The notes under the pieces: model-generated
Told to the model about the DNA's origin: nothing
The model's database searches: none
What the model saw: the letters and a program-made list of their open reading frames with translations, nothing else
Program-made: the position numbers and the translations under genes
NCBI RefSeq assembly: GCF_017876405.1
Contig: NZ_JAGINW010000001.1
Coordinates: forward strand, 3,609,203 to 3,673,202
Direction: 5' to 3'
From: Kibdelosporangium banguiense
GTDB lineage: Bacteria; Actinomycetota; Actinomycetes; Mycobacteriales; Pseudonocardiaceae
DNA length: 64,000 bases
Shown: positions 42,686 through 52,221 of the stretch, piece by piece
Position numbering within the stretch: position 1 is the first letter of the stretch
Layout of the letters: each line of letters opens with the position of its first letter

Positions 42686-44980
42686 ATGATCAGGCGCTGG
42701 GGTGGAGCGTTACTCGCGTTGGCAGGGGTGCTGGCGACCAGCCTGCCTGCCGACGCCGGCCAGGGGCCGGTGATCCGGAGAACGTCCTACGGAATCCCGC
42801 ACATCAAGGCGGCGGACTATCAGGGTCTGGGGGTAGGGCTCGGGTACGCGTTCGCTGAGGACAACGCTTGTGTCATGGCTGACATCGCGGTGACGTTGTC
42901 GGCTGAGCGGTCGCGTTGGTTCGGCCCGGAGGCGGCCACGAAGTCCGGCGAGAACAACCTTGTCAGCGATCTCTATCACCAGCGGATCAACCAATCCCAG
43001 GTGATCGAGCGATTGCTTGCCGCTCCGCGAGGTCCGTCGCGGCCGGCCAGGGATCTGGTCCGCGGCTACGCGGACGGCTTCAACCGCTATCTCGCCAAGA
43101 CGGGTGCGGCCAACCTGCCTGACGCTGCATGCCGTGGCGCGCAATGGGTACGTCCGATCACCGAGATCGATGTGTGGCGGCGCGCCTATCAGGTCGCCGC
43201 GTTCGACGGTGGCGAGGCTTTTCAGGACATGATCGTGTCGGCGCAGCCACCCGGAGCATCCGTACCTGCCCCGGCGGCAGCCCCGCTGCGCCGTCCCGAG
43301 GACATCGGCAGCAACGCGATCGCCGTGGGGAAGGCGGCCACGGCCGGTGGCACCGGGATGGTGCTGGGCAACCCGCACTTCCTTTGGCCGGACGACTGGC
43401 GCTTCTACCAGCAGCAGATGACCATCCCCGGCGAGCTGAACGTCAGCGGGGCAGGGCTGGCGGGCCTGCCGCTGGTCAACATCGGGCACAACGACCGGAT
43501 GGCCTGGAGCCACACGAGTTCCACCGTGCAGACGGCCACGATCACCAAGCTCACGCTGGCCCCGGGCAGCAACACGAGTTACGTGGTGGACGGCCAAATG
43601 CACCCCATGGTGGCCGAGCATGTGACTGTCTCCGCGCGGCAGGCCGACGGCAGCATCGCACCGGTGACCCGGACGTTGTACCGCACGCCGGAAGGCCCCG
43701 TTCTCGAGGCGAGCGGTCCCCTGGAATGGTCTGGCACCAACGCCTTTGTGCTGCACGACGCCAACGCCGGCAACCTGCGGACGATCGATCAATGGCTGGC
43801 CATCGCCCGATCCCGCAACGTGTCCGACCTGAACGCGGCGCTCATCCGCCACCAAGGCCTGCCTTGGGTCAACACGATCGCCGCGGACGACACCGGAACC
43901 TCGTACTACAGCGACATCCAGGTGGTCCCGCACGTCACCGACGAGCTACAAGCACGGTGTGGCACGGGGCCGGAGATCGGGAGGGTGGTTCTCGACGGCA
44001 GTCGTTCCGCGTGCGGCTGGGGGAGCGACCCGGGCACTGTGGCCCCCGGGCTGCTCAGCCCCAGCAAGCTGCCCAGCCTGACTCGCCAGGACTACGTGAG
44101 CAACATGAACAACAGCCCCTGGCTGGCGAACCCGGCCGCACCGCTGACCGGCTATCCCGCGATCGTCGGCAATGCCGGCACCGAACGTTCGCCCCGGACC
44201 CGGCTGGGCCTGGACATGATCGCCGATCGCCTCGACGGCAGCGACGGCCTCGGTACTCCTGGCTTCACACTGTCCACATTGCAGGCAACGATGTTCGGCA
44301 ACCGCAACCTCACCGCCGAACAAGGCCGCCAGTCCATTGTGGCCATGTGTCAGGCGAACCCGACATTGGTCGCTCACGATGGCCGGCCTGTCGACGTCCG
44401 GGCCGCGTGTGCGGCTTTGGCGGCGTGGAACGGCAGAGGCGACACCGGCGAAGCAGGCCGCGGCGCATTCCTATGGCGTGTCTTCATGAACATGGCTCGC
44501 CGACCTGACATCAACCTGTGGAAGGTGCCTTTCGACCCGGCCGACCCAGCACGCACCCCGCGTGACGTCAACGCCGGCAATCCCGATGTCCGGCAAGCCT
44601 TTGCTGACGCCGCGCAGCTCTTTGCGGCCGCCGGTGTCCCGGTGGACGTGCCGCTGGACGCCATCCAGAGCTACGCCGGAATCCCGATCCACGGCTGCAG
44701 CGGGCCTGAAGGCTGCTTCAACGTCATCTCAGTGCCCGGCGCTGTCGGGAGGACTTCCGAGATCAGCCACGGCACCAGCTACATCATGGCCGCGGAACTG
44801 ACCAAGACCGGGCCACGCATGCGCTCGCTGCTGGTCTACAGCCAGTCCGCCAACCAGGCGTCACCGCATCACACCGATCAAACCCGGCTCTATGCGAACA
44901 AACAATGGGTCACGGGTCTCTTCACCGAACAGGAGATCGCTCGCGACCCCAACCTCACTGTCCGAATAGTACCCAGCTAG
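42686..44980 (+). CDS. Secreted penicillin-acylase-family Ntn hydrolase
   Basis: 764 residues, ribosome site AAAGGG. Signal peptide (GALLALAGVLATSLPADA). The alpha chain (PVIRRTSYGIPHIKA...GYAFAEDNACVM) and the beta chain, whose N-terminal catalytic Ser is in DIGSNAIAVG near residue 209, follow; then NPHFLWP and the Asn-Arg region. Family members include aculeacin A acylase, cephalosporin acylases and acyl-homoserine-lactone acylases (PvdQ). It follows the exporter by ten bases, so it is probably co-regulated by the NarL system. Likely function: deacylation of a lipopeptide or signal. Confidence 0.9.
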   Translation: MIRRWGGALLALAGVLATSLPADAGQGPVIRRTSYGIPHIKAADYQGLGVGLGYAFAEDNACVMADIAVTLSAERSRWFGPEAATKSGENNLVSDLYHQRINQSQVIERLLAAPRGPSRPARDLVRGYADGFNRYLAKTGAANLPDAACRGAQWVRPITEIDVWRRAYQVAAFDGGEAFQDMIVSAQPPGASVPAPAAAPLRRPEDIGSNAIAVGKAATAGGTGMVLGNPHFLWPDDWRFYQQQMTIPGELNVSGAGLAGLPLVNIGHNDRMAWSHTSSTVQTATITKLTLAPGSNTSYVVDGQMHPMVAEHVTVSARQADGSIAPVTRTLYRTPEGPVLEASGPLEWSGTNAFVLHDANAGNLRTIDQWLAIARSRNVSDLNAALIRHQGLPWVNTIAADDTGTSYYSDIQVVPHVTDELQARCGTGPEIGRVVLDGSRSACGWGSDPGTVAPGLLSPSKLPSLTRQDYVSNMNNSPWLANPAAPLTGYPAIVGNAGTERSPRTRLGLDMIADRLDGSDGLGTPGFTLSTLQATMFGNRNLTAEQGRQSIVAMCQANPTLVAHDGRPVDVRAACAALAAWNGRGDTGEAGRGAFLWRVFMNMARRPDINLWKVPFDPADPARTPRDVNAGNPDVRQAFADAAQLFAAAGVPVDVPLDAIQSYAGIPIHGCSGPEGCFNVISVPGAVGRTSEISHGTSYIMAAELTKTGPRMRSLLVYSQSANQASPHHTDQTRLYANKQWVTGLFTEQEIARDPNLTVRIVPS

Positions 44981-44994
44981 TTCAGCGCAGCTGG
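44973..44994. terminator. Possible shared hairpin between convergent acylase and dehydrogenase genes
   Basis: CCAGCT (44973-44978) and AGCTGG (44989-44994) pair over a ten-base loop that contains both stop codons. The stem is short and there is no U-tract, so this is tentative. Confidence 0.3.
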
Positions 44995-46247
44995 AAGGCG
45001 TTGAGGACGTCGGGACGGTGGCCGGTCAGGAAGTAGTCCGCAAGGGCCTGGCCGGTCGCCGGACCGAGGGTGACACCGAGCATGCCGTGGCCGGTGGCGA
45101 CGAACACGTTGTCATGGCTGGGAGTGCGGTCGATCATGGGTAGCCCGTCGGCCAGGAACGGGCGTCCGCCGACCCAGGGATCACGGATTCGCCGGGGCAG
45201 GTCGTCGGGGTCGTCGAACCAGCGGCCGAGGTAGTGACGGCTCGCGCGGGCGATCGCCACGATCCGGCGCCAGTCCAGTTTCCGGTTGTTGCCACTGAGT
45301 TCCATGGTTCCCGCGATACGGGTGGTCCCGTTCATGGGGGACGCGACGACTCGCCGGTCGCCGAGATACAGCGCGTGGCTCGGCGCGGGATCGAGGTCGA
45401 CAGAAAAGCTGTAGCCTTTGCCTGCCTGCATGGACAGCTGTACGCCCAGTTGTGCCATGAGCGACTGCGACCACATGCCTGCCGCGACGACCACAGCTCG
45501 GCACGGCAGGTCGCCCTCGGCGGTGCGGACCGCAGTCACTTTGCCGTTGACGGTTCGAAACCCTGTGACAGTGACGTTCTCGCGGATGTGGCCACCCGCG
45601 TTTTTGACGACCTGGGCGAGCGATGTGACCAGCCGGACCGGGTCCACGACGCCTTCCCCGCGTACCAGGTACGCGGCTTGGACCTCGGCGGACAGCGCCG
45701 GGTCGAGCCGGTGCGCGTCAGGTCCGACGGTCACCTGCTCGGGCAGGTGGTAGTGACCGTCGGCCATTTCGCCCTGGACGTCCAGGTGGTGCCGGGCCTG
45801 ACTGGCAGACAGGAAAGCGTGCACCAGGCCAGGACGTTGCAACGTGGTGTCGACGCCGGCCTCGGCAAGTCCCTCGAACAGGTCGAAGGTGGGCCGGTTC
45901 AGCGCGGCGACCGCCGCGTAGCCGTGGCGGAACGCGGATTCGTTGCTGTTGCGCCACAAACGCCACAACCACACCAGGAACCGGGGATCCAGCGGCGGCC
46001 GGAGATAGAGCGGCGACTCCGGCTTGCCCAGCGACCGAAGGGCGTAGTGGGTCACGCCCGGCGCGGGCACGGGCGCGGAATGGCTCAGACATACCCAACC
46101 CGCGTTGCCCCACGACGCGCCCGATCCCAATGACGCCCGCTCGGTCACCTCGACCGGAACGCCGGCGGACGTCAGGTAATGGGCGATGCACAGGCCTATG
46201 ACACCTCCGCCGACAACGATTACCGGGGAGTCCGAAGGCATGATCAC
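44982..46247 (-). CDS. D-amino-acid dehydrogenase-like FAD oxidoreductase
   Basis: About 420 residues. FAD-binding VIVVGGGVIGLCIAHYLTSAG at the N-terminus, SWGNAGWVCLSH and PPLDPRFLVWLWRLWRNS typical of DadA, and the C-terminal FVATGHGMLGVTLGPATG. DadA enzymes oxidise D-amino acids to keto acids at the membrane. Start either GTG 46247, overlapping the ABC ATPase stop (GTGA), or ATG 46241. Last gene of the importer operon, which suggests import and oxidation of a D-amino acid. Confidence 0.85.
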   Translation of the reverse strand: MIMPSDSPVIVVGGGVIGLCIAHYLTSAGVPVEVTERASLGSGASWGNAGWVCLSHSAPVPAPGVTHYALRSLGKPESPLYLRPPLDPRFLVWLWRLWRNSNESAFRHGYAAVAALNRPTFDLFEGLAEAGVDTTLQRPGLVHAFLSASQARHHLDVQGEMADGHYHLPEQVTVGPDAHRLDPALSAEVQAAYLVRGEGVVDPVRLVTSLAQVVKNAGGHIRENVTVTGFRTVNGKVTAVRTAEGDLPCRAVVVAAGMWSQSLMAQLGVQLSMQAGKGYSFSVDLDPAPSHALYLGDRRVVASPMNGTTRIAGTMELSGNNRKLDWRRIVAIARASRHYLGRWFDDPDDLPRRIRDPWVGGRPFLADGLPMIDRTPSHDNVFVATGHGMLGVTLGPATGQALADYFLTGHRPDVLNAFQLR

Positions 46248-47011
46248 CCTTCCCGTTGGTGCGACAGAAACTCACGCGTGCGTTGCTGCGACGGATTACC
46301 GAGCACATTCGCAGGCTCGCCCTGCTCGATGATCCGCCCGCCGTCGACGAACACCACGTGGTCGGCGACGTCCCTGGCGAAGGACAGTTCGTGCGTGACC
46401 AGGACCATGGTCATCCCGTCGGTCGCCAGCTCCCGCATCACCCGCAGGACCTCACCGGTCGACTCAGGGTCCAAAGAGGACGTCGGCTCGTCGAACAGCA
46501 GCACGGACGGGCGTAGCGCCAACGCTCGCGCGATGGCCACGCGTTGCTGTTCGCCTCCGGACATCTGCTCCGGGTACGCCGTCGCGCGGTGGGTCAGCCG
46601 TACTCGGCTCAGGAGTTCTACCGCGCGCTCAACAGCTTCCGACTCGGGTACTCCGGCGTCGAGCGGCGCCAGCATCACGTTCTCGACGGCTGTCAGGTGC
46701 GGGAAAAGGTTGAACCGTTGGAAGACCATGCCCACCGAGCGGCGCAGCTTCGGCAGATCCGGGCACACCACTCGCTGGTCGAAGATGGGTGTGCCGTTGA
46801 CGGTGATGACACCGCTGTCGGGTCGTTCGAGCAGATTCAGGCAGCGCAGCAACGTGGTCTTGCCGCCACCGCTCTGCCCGATGATCGCCGTGATCGTGCT
46901 GTGGTGGACCGACAACGACACGTCGTCCAGCACCAGCCTGCCGTCGAAGGACTTGCTCAGCCCGGTGATGGTCAGGACGTCGGTGCCGGTCCGTTCAGTC
47001 ACGTCCGTCAT
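46244..47011 (-). CDS. Polar amino-acid ABC importer, ATPase
   Basis: 255 residues from ATG 47011, overlapping the permease stop (ATGA). Walker A GQSGGGKTTLL, Q-loop VFQRFNLFPHLTAVENV, signature MSGGEQQRVAIARAL, Walker B LLFDEPTSSLDPE, H-loop LVTHELSFARDVAD: the GlnQ/HisP pattern. Confidence 0.94.
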   Translation of the reverse strand: MTDVTERTGTDVLTITGLSKSFDGRLVLDDVSLSVHHSTITAIIGQSGGGKTTLLRCLNLLERPDSGVITVNGTPIFDQRVVCPDLPKLRRSVGMVFQRFNLFPHLTAVENVMLAPLDAGVPESEAVERAVELLSRVRLTHRATAYPEQMSGGEQQRVAIARALALRPSVLLFDEPTSSLDPESTGEVLRVMRELATDGMTMVLVTHELSFARDVADHVVFVDGGRIIEQGEPANVLGNPSQQRTREFLSHQREG

Positions 47012-47733
47012 GTCGTCATCTCCTTTGCCAGCAACGCTTTCGCCGCGCGAAGCCGTCGTCGCCGCCGGGCCGACAACGGTGTGCCCGCCCGGATTCGCCG
47101 CTCGAACCACAACAGGCCCTGCGACAGCGGATAACAGAGCGCGAAGTAGATCACCGCGATCACCAGGTAGACCTCCAGTGCGCGGAAGGTCGCCGAGGTG
47201 ATCAGCCTGCCCTGCGACATGAGTTCGGCGGCCGAGATGGTCACCAGCAGCGATGTGGACTTCAGCAGGTCCACGAGCATGGTGTTCGTGCCCGGCAGCG
47301 CCAGGCGCATCGCCTGCGGGAAAACGACTTTGCCGAAGGTGCTGATCCGGCCGAGGCCCAGCGCCTCGGCGGCTTCGCGTTGCCCCGCGTGCACGCCGTG
47401 GATCGCCGACCGGAAGATCTCCGACAGGTACGCGGCGTAGAAGACGATCAGGCTGAGCGTCCCGGCCTGGAAGACGTCCAGCTTCAGCCCGATCGAGCCG
47501 AGCCCGAAGTACGTCAGGAAGATCACCGCGAGCAGCGGCACGTTCTTGAACACCTCGGTGTAGACGGCCGCCGGAATCCGCACCAGGCGACGGCCGCTCA
47601 GCCGCATCAGGGCGACCGCGAGTCCCAGCAGTGCCGCACCGGCGAAGCCGACCACGGTGTAGGACAAGGTTTTCAGGAGGCCTTCCCACAGATCCGGGAG
47701 ATACTCCGACCACGGAACCTCGAACACGGTCAC
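47008..47733 (-). CDS. Polar amino-acid ABC importer, permease
   Basis: 241 residues with about five membrane spans and the HisM-like EAA loop EAAEALGLGRISTFGKVVFP. The opening LLKTLSYTVVGFAGAALLGLA is characteristic. Its start is six bases after the binding-protein stop. Confidence 0.93.
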   Translation of the reverse strand: MTVFEVPWSEYLPDLWEGLLKTLSYTVVGFAGAALLGLAVALMRLSGRRLVRIPAAVYTEVFKNVPLLAVIFLTYFGLGSIGLKLDVFQAGTLSLIVFYAAYLSEIFRSAIHGVHAGQREAAEALGLGRISTFGKVVFPQAMRLALPGTNTMLVDLLKSTSLLVTISAAELMSQGRLITSATFRALEVYLVIAVIYFALCYPLSQGLLWFERRIRAGTPLSARRRRRLRAAKALLAKEMTT

Positions 47734-47738
47734 ACTCC

Positions 47739-48641
47739 TCAGATCGACGGTGGGGTCCAGTCCTGCGGCCGGTCGACGCCTCGCCGCAGCGGCGCGATGT
47801 GCGGTGCGGGCTTGAGGAACTGCGCAGGGTCGCCGCCGTACTTCTTCACCAGTCCGGTCATCTCACCGCTGGCGTACATCGCCCTGATCTCCTTGGAGAT
47901 GGCCTGTTCCAGCGCGGTCGCCTGCTTGGGCAGGTAGAAACTGGTCATGTAGGAGCGGAAGTACTCGTAGGCCGGGTGCTGCTGGATGTCGGCATCGGTC
48001 GGCGGGGTCAGGTACTCGGTCTGCAGGCCGAGATCCGGCCGTGCCTGCTGCGCGGCGATGATGATCAGCGGGTCGAGGAAGCCGACGTCGGCCCGGCCTG
48101 CGCCGAGGTCGTCGATCACCCCGTTGCCGTCGGGGTAGGCCTGCAGCTTCGCGCCCGGCACGGCCTGGATCGACTTGACCCAGACGTAGCCCTCCACCGT
48201 GCCCAGGCGGAGGTTCGCCAGGTCGGCGACGGTCTTGTACTGCTTGCCGGACTTCACCGCCATCGCGGGCGGCGAGTAGTAGGGCGGGTCGGTGAACAGG
48301 CCCTGCTTCTGCCGGTCCGCCGACCACGCGACCCCGCCGACGGTGATGTCGACGCGCCGGGACTGGACTCCGGCGAGCATGCCCGCGAAGTCGGTGACCT
48401 CGGGTTCGACCCTCAGCTTCAGCTTGGCGGCGACCGCGTTGAGGATGTCGCTGTCCAGGCCGGTCAGCTTGCGGTCCTTGTAGTCGGTGTACGGGGCGTA
48501 CGGCTGGATCGCGACCTTGAGCACGCCGGGTTCGAGGGTGCCGAGGTCGTTCGTCGCGCCGCTGCCGGCCTCACTGGCCGAGCAGGCAGTCAACGCGGCG
48601 ACCAGCACGCCGCTCACAGCGAGCACTGCGGTTCTCGACAT
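47739..48641 (-). CDS. Amino-acid ABC importer, substrate-binding lipoprotein
   Basis: 300 residues. Lipoprotein signal with lipobox LTAC (VLAVSGVLVAALTACSASEA). SBP_bac_3 fold: GVLKVAIQPYAPYTDYKDRK, LTGLDSDILNAVAAKL, RVDITVGGVAWSADRQ and LRLGTVEGYVWV. First gene of the importer-dehydrogenase operon, divergent from the CdaR/PucR regulator. Confidence 0.92.
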   Translation of the reverse strand: MSRTAVLAVSGVLVAALTACSASEAGSGATNDLGTLEPGVLKVAIQPYAPYTDYKDRKLTGLDSDILNAVAAKLKLRVEPEVTDFAGMLAGVQSRRVDITVGGVAWSADRQKQGLFTDPPYYSPPAMAVKSGKQYKTVADLANLRLGTVEGYVWVKSIQAVPGAKLQAYPDGNGVIDDLGAGRADVGFLDPLIIIAAQQARPDLGLQTEYLTPPTDADIQQHPAYEYFRSYMTSFYLPKQATALEQAISKEIRAMYASGEMTGLVKKYGGDPAQFLKPAPHIAPLRRGVDRPQDWTPPSI

Positions 48642-48704
48642 GGCACACGTCCTAACTGGCGAATGAGGTTGGTCACACGTTAGGCGGCCGAATCCTGCCG
48701 GTCA

Positions 48705-48721
48705 CTGGTTACTCTGACCAG
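48705..48721. promoter_or_regulatory. Dyad in the divergent importer/regulator promoter region
   Basis: CTGGT (48705-48709) and ACCAG (48717-48721) form an inverted repeat with a seven-base spacer between the two divergent genes. Candidate operator of the PucR/CdaR protein; short arms make it tentative. Confidence 0.35.
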
Positions 48722-48777
48722 AAATGAGCCCTATCCTGGACAGCTCGCGGTACGACTCGTACAAAGGGGTGACGGCG

Positions 48778-49890
48778 ATGCTCACGTCCTCGGTCGCCAA
48801 CGAGATCGCGGTCGACACCAGCGCGATCATCGGATTCAACGTCCTGATCACCGACCGGGACGGCATGGTGATCGGCAGCGGCGACCCCAGCCGGGTGGGC
48901 AGTTTCCACGAGGCGTCGGTCGAGGTGGTGCGCCGGCAGACCGCGATGAGCCATGATCCGGATGCGGCGCGCAGGCTCGTCGGCGTGGAACCGGGGATCA
49001 CGCTGCCGCTCGTGCTCGACGGTGAGGCAGTCGGCACTGTGGGCATCACCGGCTCACCGGGCCAAGTCGAGCGATTCGGCCGTCTGGTGCGCAACCAGAC
49101 CGAGATCCTCCTGCGCGAGTCGGTCCTGCTGTCCTCGCGCCTGTTCCGGGAGAAGGCTGTCGAGGATCTGCTGCGCAACGTGGCGCACTACGACCGGGAG
49201 ACCGCGGATCCTGGGCTGCTGACCCTCCGCGCTCACGAACTCGGGTACGACCTGCGCCAGCGGCGAGTCGTCGTCGTGGTGGACGTCGAGACTCCGGCGG
49301 AGCCCACGAAGGTCGTACGGGCCTTACGCCGGGTGTTCGACGATCCCCAGGACATCGTCGGCAGTACCAGTTCCGGCCGGTTTGTCGTGCTGCACATGGA
49401 AAAAGTCCCGGTAGCCGACCGATGCGCCCGAGTGCCCGGCGAGATCGGGACCGGCTGCAAAGCCGGGATCGGCGGCCGCGCTCAGTCGGTTCCCGAACTG
49501 CACGACTCGTATCAGGACGCGTCGACCGCGCTGTACCTGGCAGAACGGCTCGCCGGGGCGGCCTCGGTGGTGCACATCGACGACCTGCGCGTGCACGAAC
49601 TGGTCGCCTCCAGCGGCCGGCAGCTACGAGCCCGGTTCGTCCGGGCTCTGGCGGGCGAGCTGAGCGCCCTTGCCGACTGGCCGATCCTGCGCCAGACGAT
49701 CATCACCTGGTGCGAGTGCGGCTTCAACCTGGTCCGCGCCGCCGCGGAGCTGCGGATCCACCGCAACACCGTGGTCTACCGGTTGAACAAGATCGAAGAA
49801 CTGACCGGCCACAGCACCCGCGATGCCCGCTTTGTCCTCAAGCTCTACCTGGCCTGTGTCGCCGATCACCTTGACTCCCGGCGGCCCTGA
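48778..49890 (+). CDS. CdaR/PucR-type transcriptional activator
   Basis: 370 residues from ATG 48778, chosen for AAGGGG nine bases upstream; ATG 48724 has no ribosome site. Residues 1-135 match the sugar-diacid recognition domain of CdaR (IAVDTSAIIGFNVLITDRDG, MSHDPDAARRLVGVEPGI). The C-terminus is a PucR-type HTH (CGFNLVRAAAELRIHRNTV, YRLNKIEELTG). Diverges from the importer operon and probably regulates it, although CdaR relatives usually sense glycerate or sugar diacids. Confidence 0.88.
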   Translation: MLTSSVANEIAVDTSAIIGFNVLITDRDGMVIGSGDPSRVGSFHEASVEVVRRQTAMSHDPDAARRLVGVEPGITLPLVLDGEAVGTVGITGSPGQVERFGRLVRNQTEILLRESVLLSSRLFREKAVEDLLRNVAHYDRETADPGLLTLRAHELGYDLRQRRVVVVVDVETPAEPTKVVRALRRVFDDPQDIVGSTSSGRFVVLHMEKVPVADRCARVPGEIGTGCKAGIGGRAQSVPELHDSYQDASTALYLAERLAGAASVVHIDDLRVHELVASSGRQLRARFVRALAGELSALADWPILRQTIITWCECGFNLVRAAAELRIHRNTVVYRLNKIEELTGHSTRDARFVLKLYLACVADHLDSRRP

Positions 49891-50110
49891 GCAGGCGATC
49901 TGGTGAATCACGAAAGTGACCTGTGCCACGCTCCGGTCAAGTACTGATGGGTCTCTTTCGTGCGCTTATTGGGCACTGCTGAGGGATGGACGTCCCTCTG
50001 TGGAGTTAATGCCGTGACCATCCGCGATAATCGGGCCACCCGTGCGGTTAATTGCCCACGCCGCGCGCAGCCCGGTACGTTCTACGTATCTGCGAACCAA
50101 CGGAGAATGT

Positions 50111-50428
50111 ATGATCAGGGTCGTCGCCTTCGGTTTGACAATGCTGTTTTCCTCAATTCTTTTCGCCAGTCCGGCCTCTGCCGAGCAACCTCGGCCACCT
50201 CGATGCGACTCGCGTTACTACGGCTTGGTCAACGGTGAAGGCGTGTCCGTACTGTGCGATTCCGGGCCGTCGGACAGCTTCCGGGTGATCGCCCACTGCG
50301 AGTCCGGTATCAGCTCGTGGATCGACTACGGAACATTCGGGCATGTCGGTTCCGATTCATCGCAAGCGCAATGCCAGAGCCTGATCGGAATGGCGCATGT
50401 GGGCGGATATCACATCGACTGGCTGTGA
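50111..50428 (+). CDS. Small secreted cysteine-containing protein
   Basis: 105 residues from ATG 50111 with CGGAGA upstream. Signal peptide FGLTMLFSSILFASPASA; the mature part of about 80 residues has four Cys (in RCDSRYY, VLCDSG, AHCESG, AQCQSL), likely two disulfides, with many aromatic residues. No recognised family. Stands alone, 220 bases after the PucR-type gene; nothing else is seen in that gap. Confidence 0.65.
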   Translation: MIRVVAFGLTMLFSSILFASPASAEQPRPPRCDSRYYGLVNGEGVSVLCDSGPSDSFRVIAHCESGISSWIDYGTFGHVGSDSSQAQCQSLIGMAHVGGYHIDWL

Positions 50429-50448
50429 ATTCCCGTCGCGATAAGTCC

Positions 50449-50952
50449 TTATTGGACCGTCCCGGGGTACGTCTGGTACTGGTCGCTGCAGGTGCAGGAT
50501 GACCCGACGGCCACCGCGGCAGGCAACTGGCACGGGCCCAGGGTGGCCATGCACGTCGTCGACCTCGCGGGCTGCCAGGTGTCGAAACCGTCGTCGGAAC
50601 CGGCGCTGAAATAGAGCACCGCGCCGATCACCAGGACCAGGACCAGGATCACTGTCAGGACCGCCTTGCCCACCGAACCCCCGGCCGAGGGCTGGTGTAC
50701 CGGCCGGGGCGGTGGTGCGGGCGTCGGCATCGGTGCCTGGGCCGGCGCAGGTGGCGGCGGGGTGTGTGGCCATTGCGGCGGGGCCACCGGAGGCGGTGGT
50801 GGTGGAGTGGAGGTGACGTCCGCGGTGTAGCGCCTGGTCAGCTCCGCCTGGACCGACTGGAAGTCGGCGAGCGGCAGGCCGTTGCGGCGTAACAGCTTCT
50901 CCAGCTCGGTGGTCGGCATGTGGCTGAAACGGCCCGCGTTCGGCGAGGTCAT
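50449..50952 (-). CDS. Proline-rich single-pass membrane protein
   Basis: 167 residues. A cytoplasmic N-terminal helix region (TELEKLLRRNGLPLADFQSV) is followed by a Pro/Ala-rich linker (about 48-90), one span (AVLTVILVLVLVIGAVLYF) and a short extracellular tail with three Cys. No known family. Lies 13 bases downstream of the frameshifted gene on the same strand, so they are probably linked. Confidence 0.65.
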   Translation of the reverse strand: MTSPNAGRFSHMPTTELEKLLRRNGLPLADFQSVQAELTRRYTADVTSTPPPPPPVAPPQWPHTPPPPAPAQAPMPTPAPPPRPVHQPSAGGSVGKAVLTVILVLVLVIGAVLYFSAGSDDGFDTWQPARSTTCMATLGPCQLPAAVAVGSSCTCSDQYQTYPGTVQ

Positions 50953-50965
50953 GGGTCTTCGCCTC

Positions 50966-52221
50966 CTACATTCCGAGTAATCGGCGGACCCGGGACGAAG
51001 TGAGCGGCGCCAGCTGGAATCCCTCCAGCGCCTCCACCGCGCCCCGGATGGACCGGTCGTTCTGTTTCAACAGGCTCAGCAGCGCCACGAGTTGCAGCGT
51101 CACAATCTGGATCCGGGCGTTCTCCCGGATGATCCCGAGCGTGGGCAGTTTGTTGCGGACCTGGGTGACGGCCGATTTCAGGTTGTCGACCTCGCCCATG
51201 TACTCCGACCATTCCCGCTCGAGTTCGTCCAGCGCGCTTTCCCGGCCGAGAATGCTCTCCAGGGTGTGCTGACGCACCATCTCGTCCACCTGGTTCGTGT
51301 CCAGCTGGGCCTGAGCGCCTGCTGGGCGGTCCTGGCCGAGGAGATCCGGTCCTGCGCCTCGCGGTGCAACTCGGCCAGTCCGTCGTTGAGCACAAAGCCC
51401 TGGACGTATCCGATGACGAAGTCGGCGAGTTCGTAGATGAGCACGGCGTTGCCGAACATCATGTTCGTCAGCCGGTGCGTTCCCGGTTCGAGCTCGATAC
51501 GTTCCAGAATCCCGCGATTGAGCTCACTGAGGAATTCCACCGTGAGCCGCAGCGACTCGTACGAGATATGCAGGTGTTTCTCCGCGAGAATCAGGCGCTG
51601 GGCGCGATTGCGTTCGGCCAGCCCGATCTGCAGGTGCCCGACCCCGCGCTCGACCTCCTGGTAACGGCCTTCCTCGATCTGCCTCGCGATGGACTCGATC
51701 ACGGTGCGAATACCGGCATGCAGACCGGTCAGGCCGGCCCGGTCGGCAGGCGGGACGACCCGGCTGGCATCGACGTTGCGCGTGAGCAGATCGGTGTCCT
51801 CCACGCTGTAGCGGGACCGCACATCCAGCACTTTGGTCATGTGCTGGTCCAGCATCTGCGCGATCGCCCGCAGCCCGGAGAACCGCTTCAACTGCTCCAC
51901 CGGGTCGACCGGGGCGTCGGCAAGCACCCGTTCGGGGTTGTCCACCAAATCGGTGAGCCGCCGGGCCAGCCGGACAAGCTCCGGATCCCGCTCGGCGCCG
52001 GCCCGCCGCAAAGCCGCCTCGACATTCGCGCGCAACGGCCCCGACCGCGGATCGGCAGCCAATTCGTCCACACTTCGGGCGACCTGCCCGCCATACCGTT
52101 GCACCAGGTAATGCCGAAGCGCGTGGTATCCGTCGACCACCACTTCCTGGCCCACGGACTCCACACCCGCGAGCATTCCCCGCACAAGAGCGCCGACGAT
52201 CAACGAAACCGGATCGAACAT
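50966..52221 (-). pseudogene. Coiled-coil protein interrupted by a -1 frameshift
   Basis: ATG 52221 (MFDPVSLIVGALVRGML, GGGGAG upstream) opens a helical protein of about 415 residues. Near 51315 the frame breaks: one frame ends its sensible sequence at ISSARTAQQA, and the -1 frame continues AQAQLDTNQVDEMVRQH to the stop at 50966. The joined sequence is a smooth amphipathic helix, so the two parts were one gene. It is either a one-base deletion, a sequencing error or recoding. The gene has no recognised domain; an N-terminal hydrophobic segment and heptad-like helices suggest a membrane-associated scaffold. Confidence 0.7.

Noticed and set aside
42710..43933. Long minus-strand frame opposite the penicillin acylase
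   Set aside because: Shadow of a GC-rich gene: His/Arg-rich translation without family features, while the plus strand has a signal peptide and catalytic Ser.
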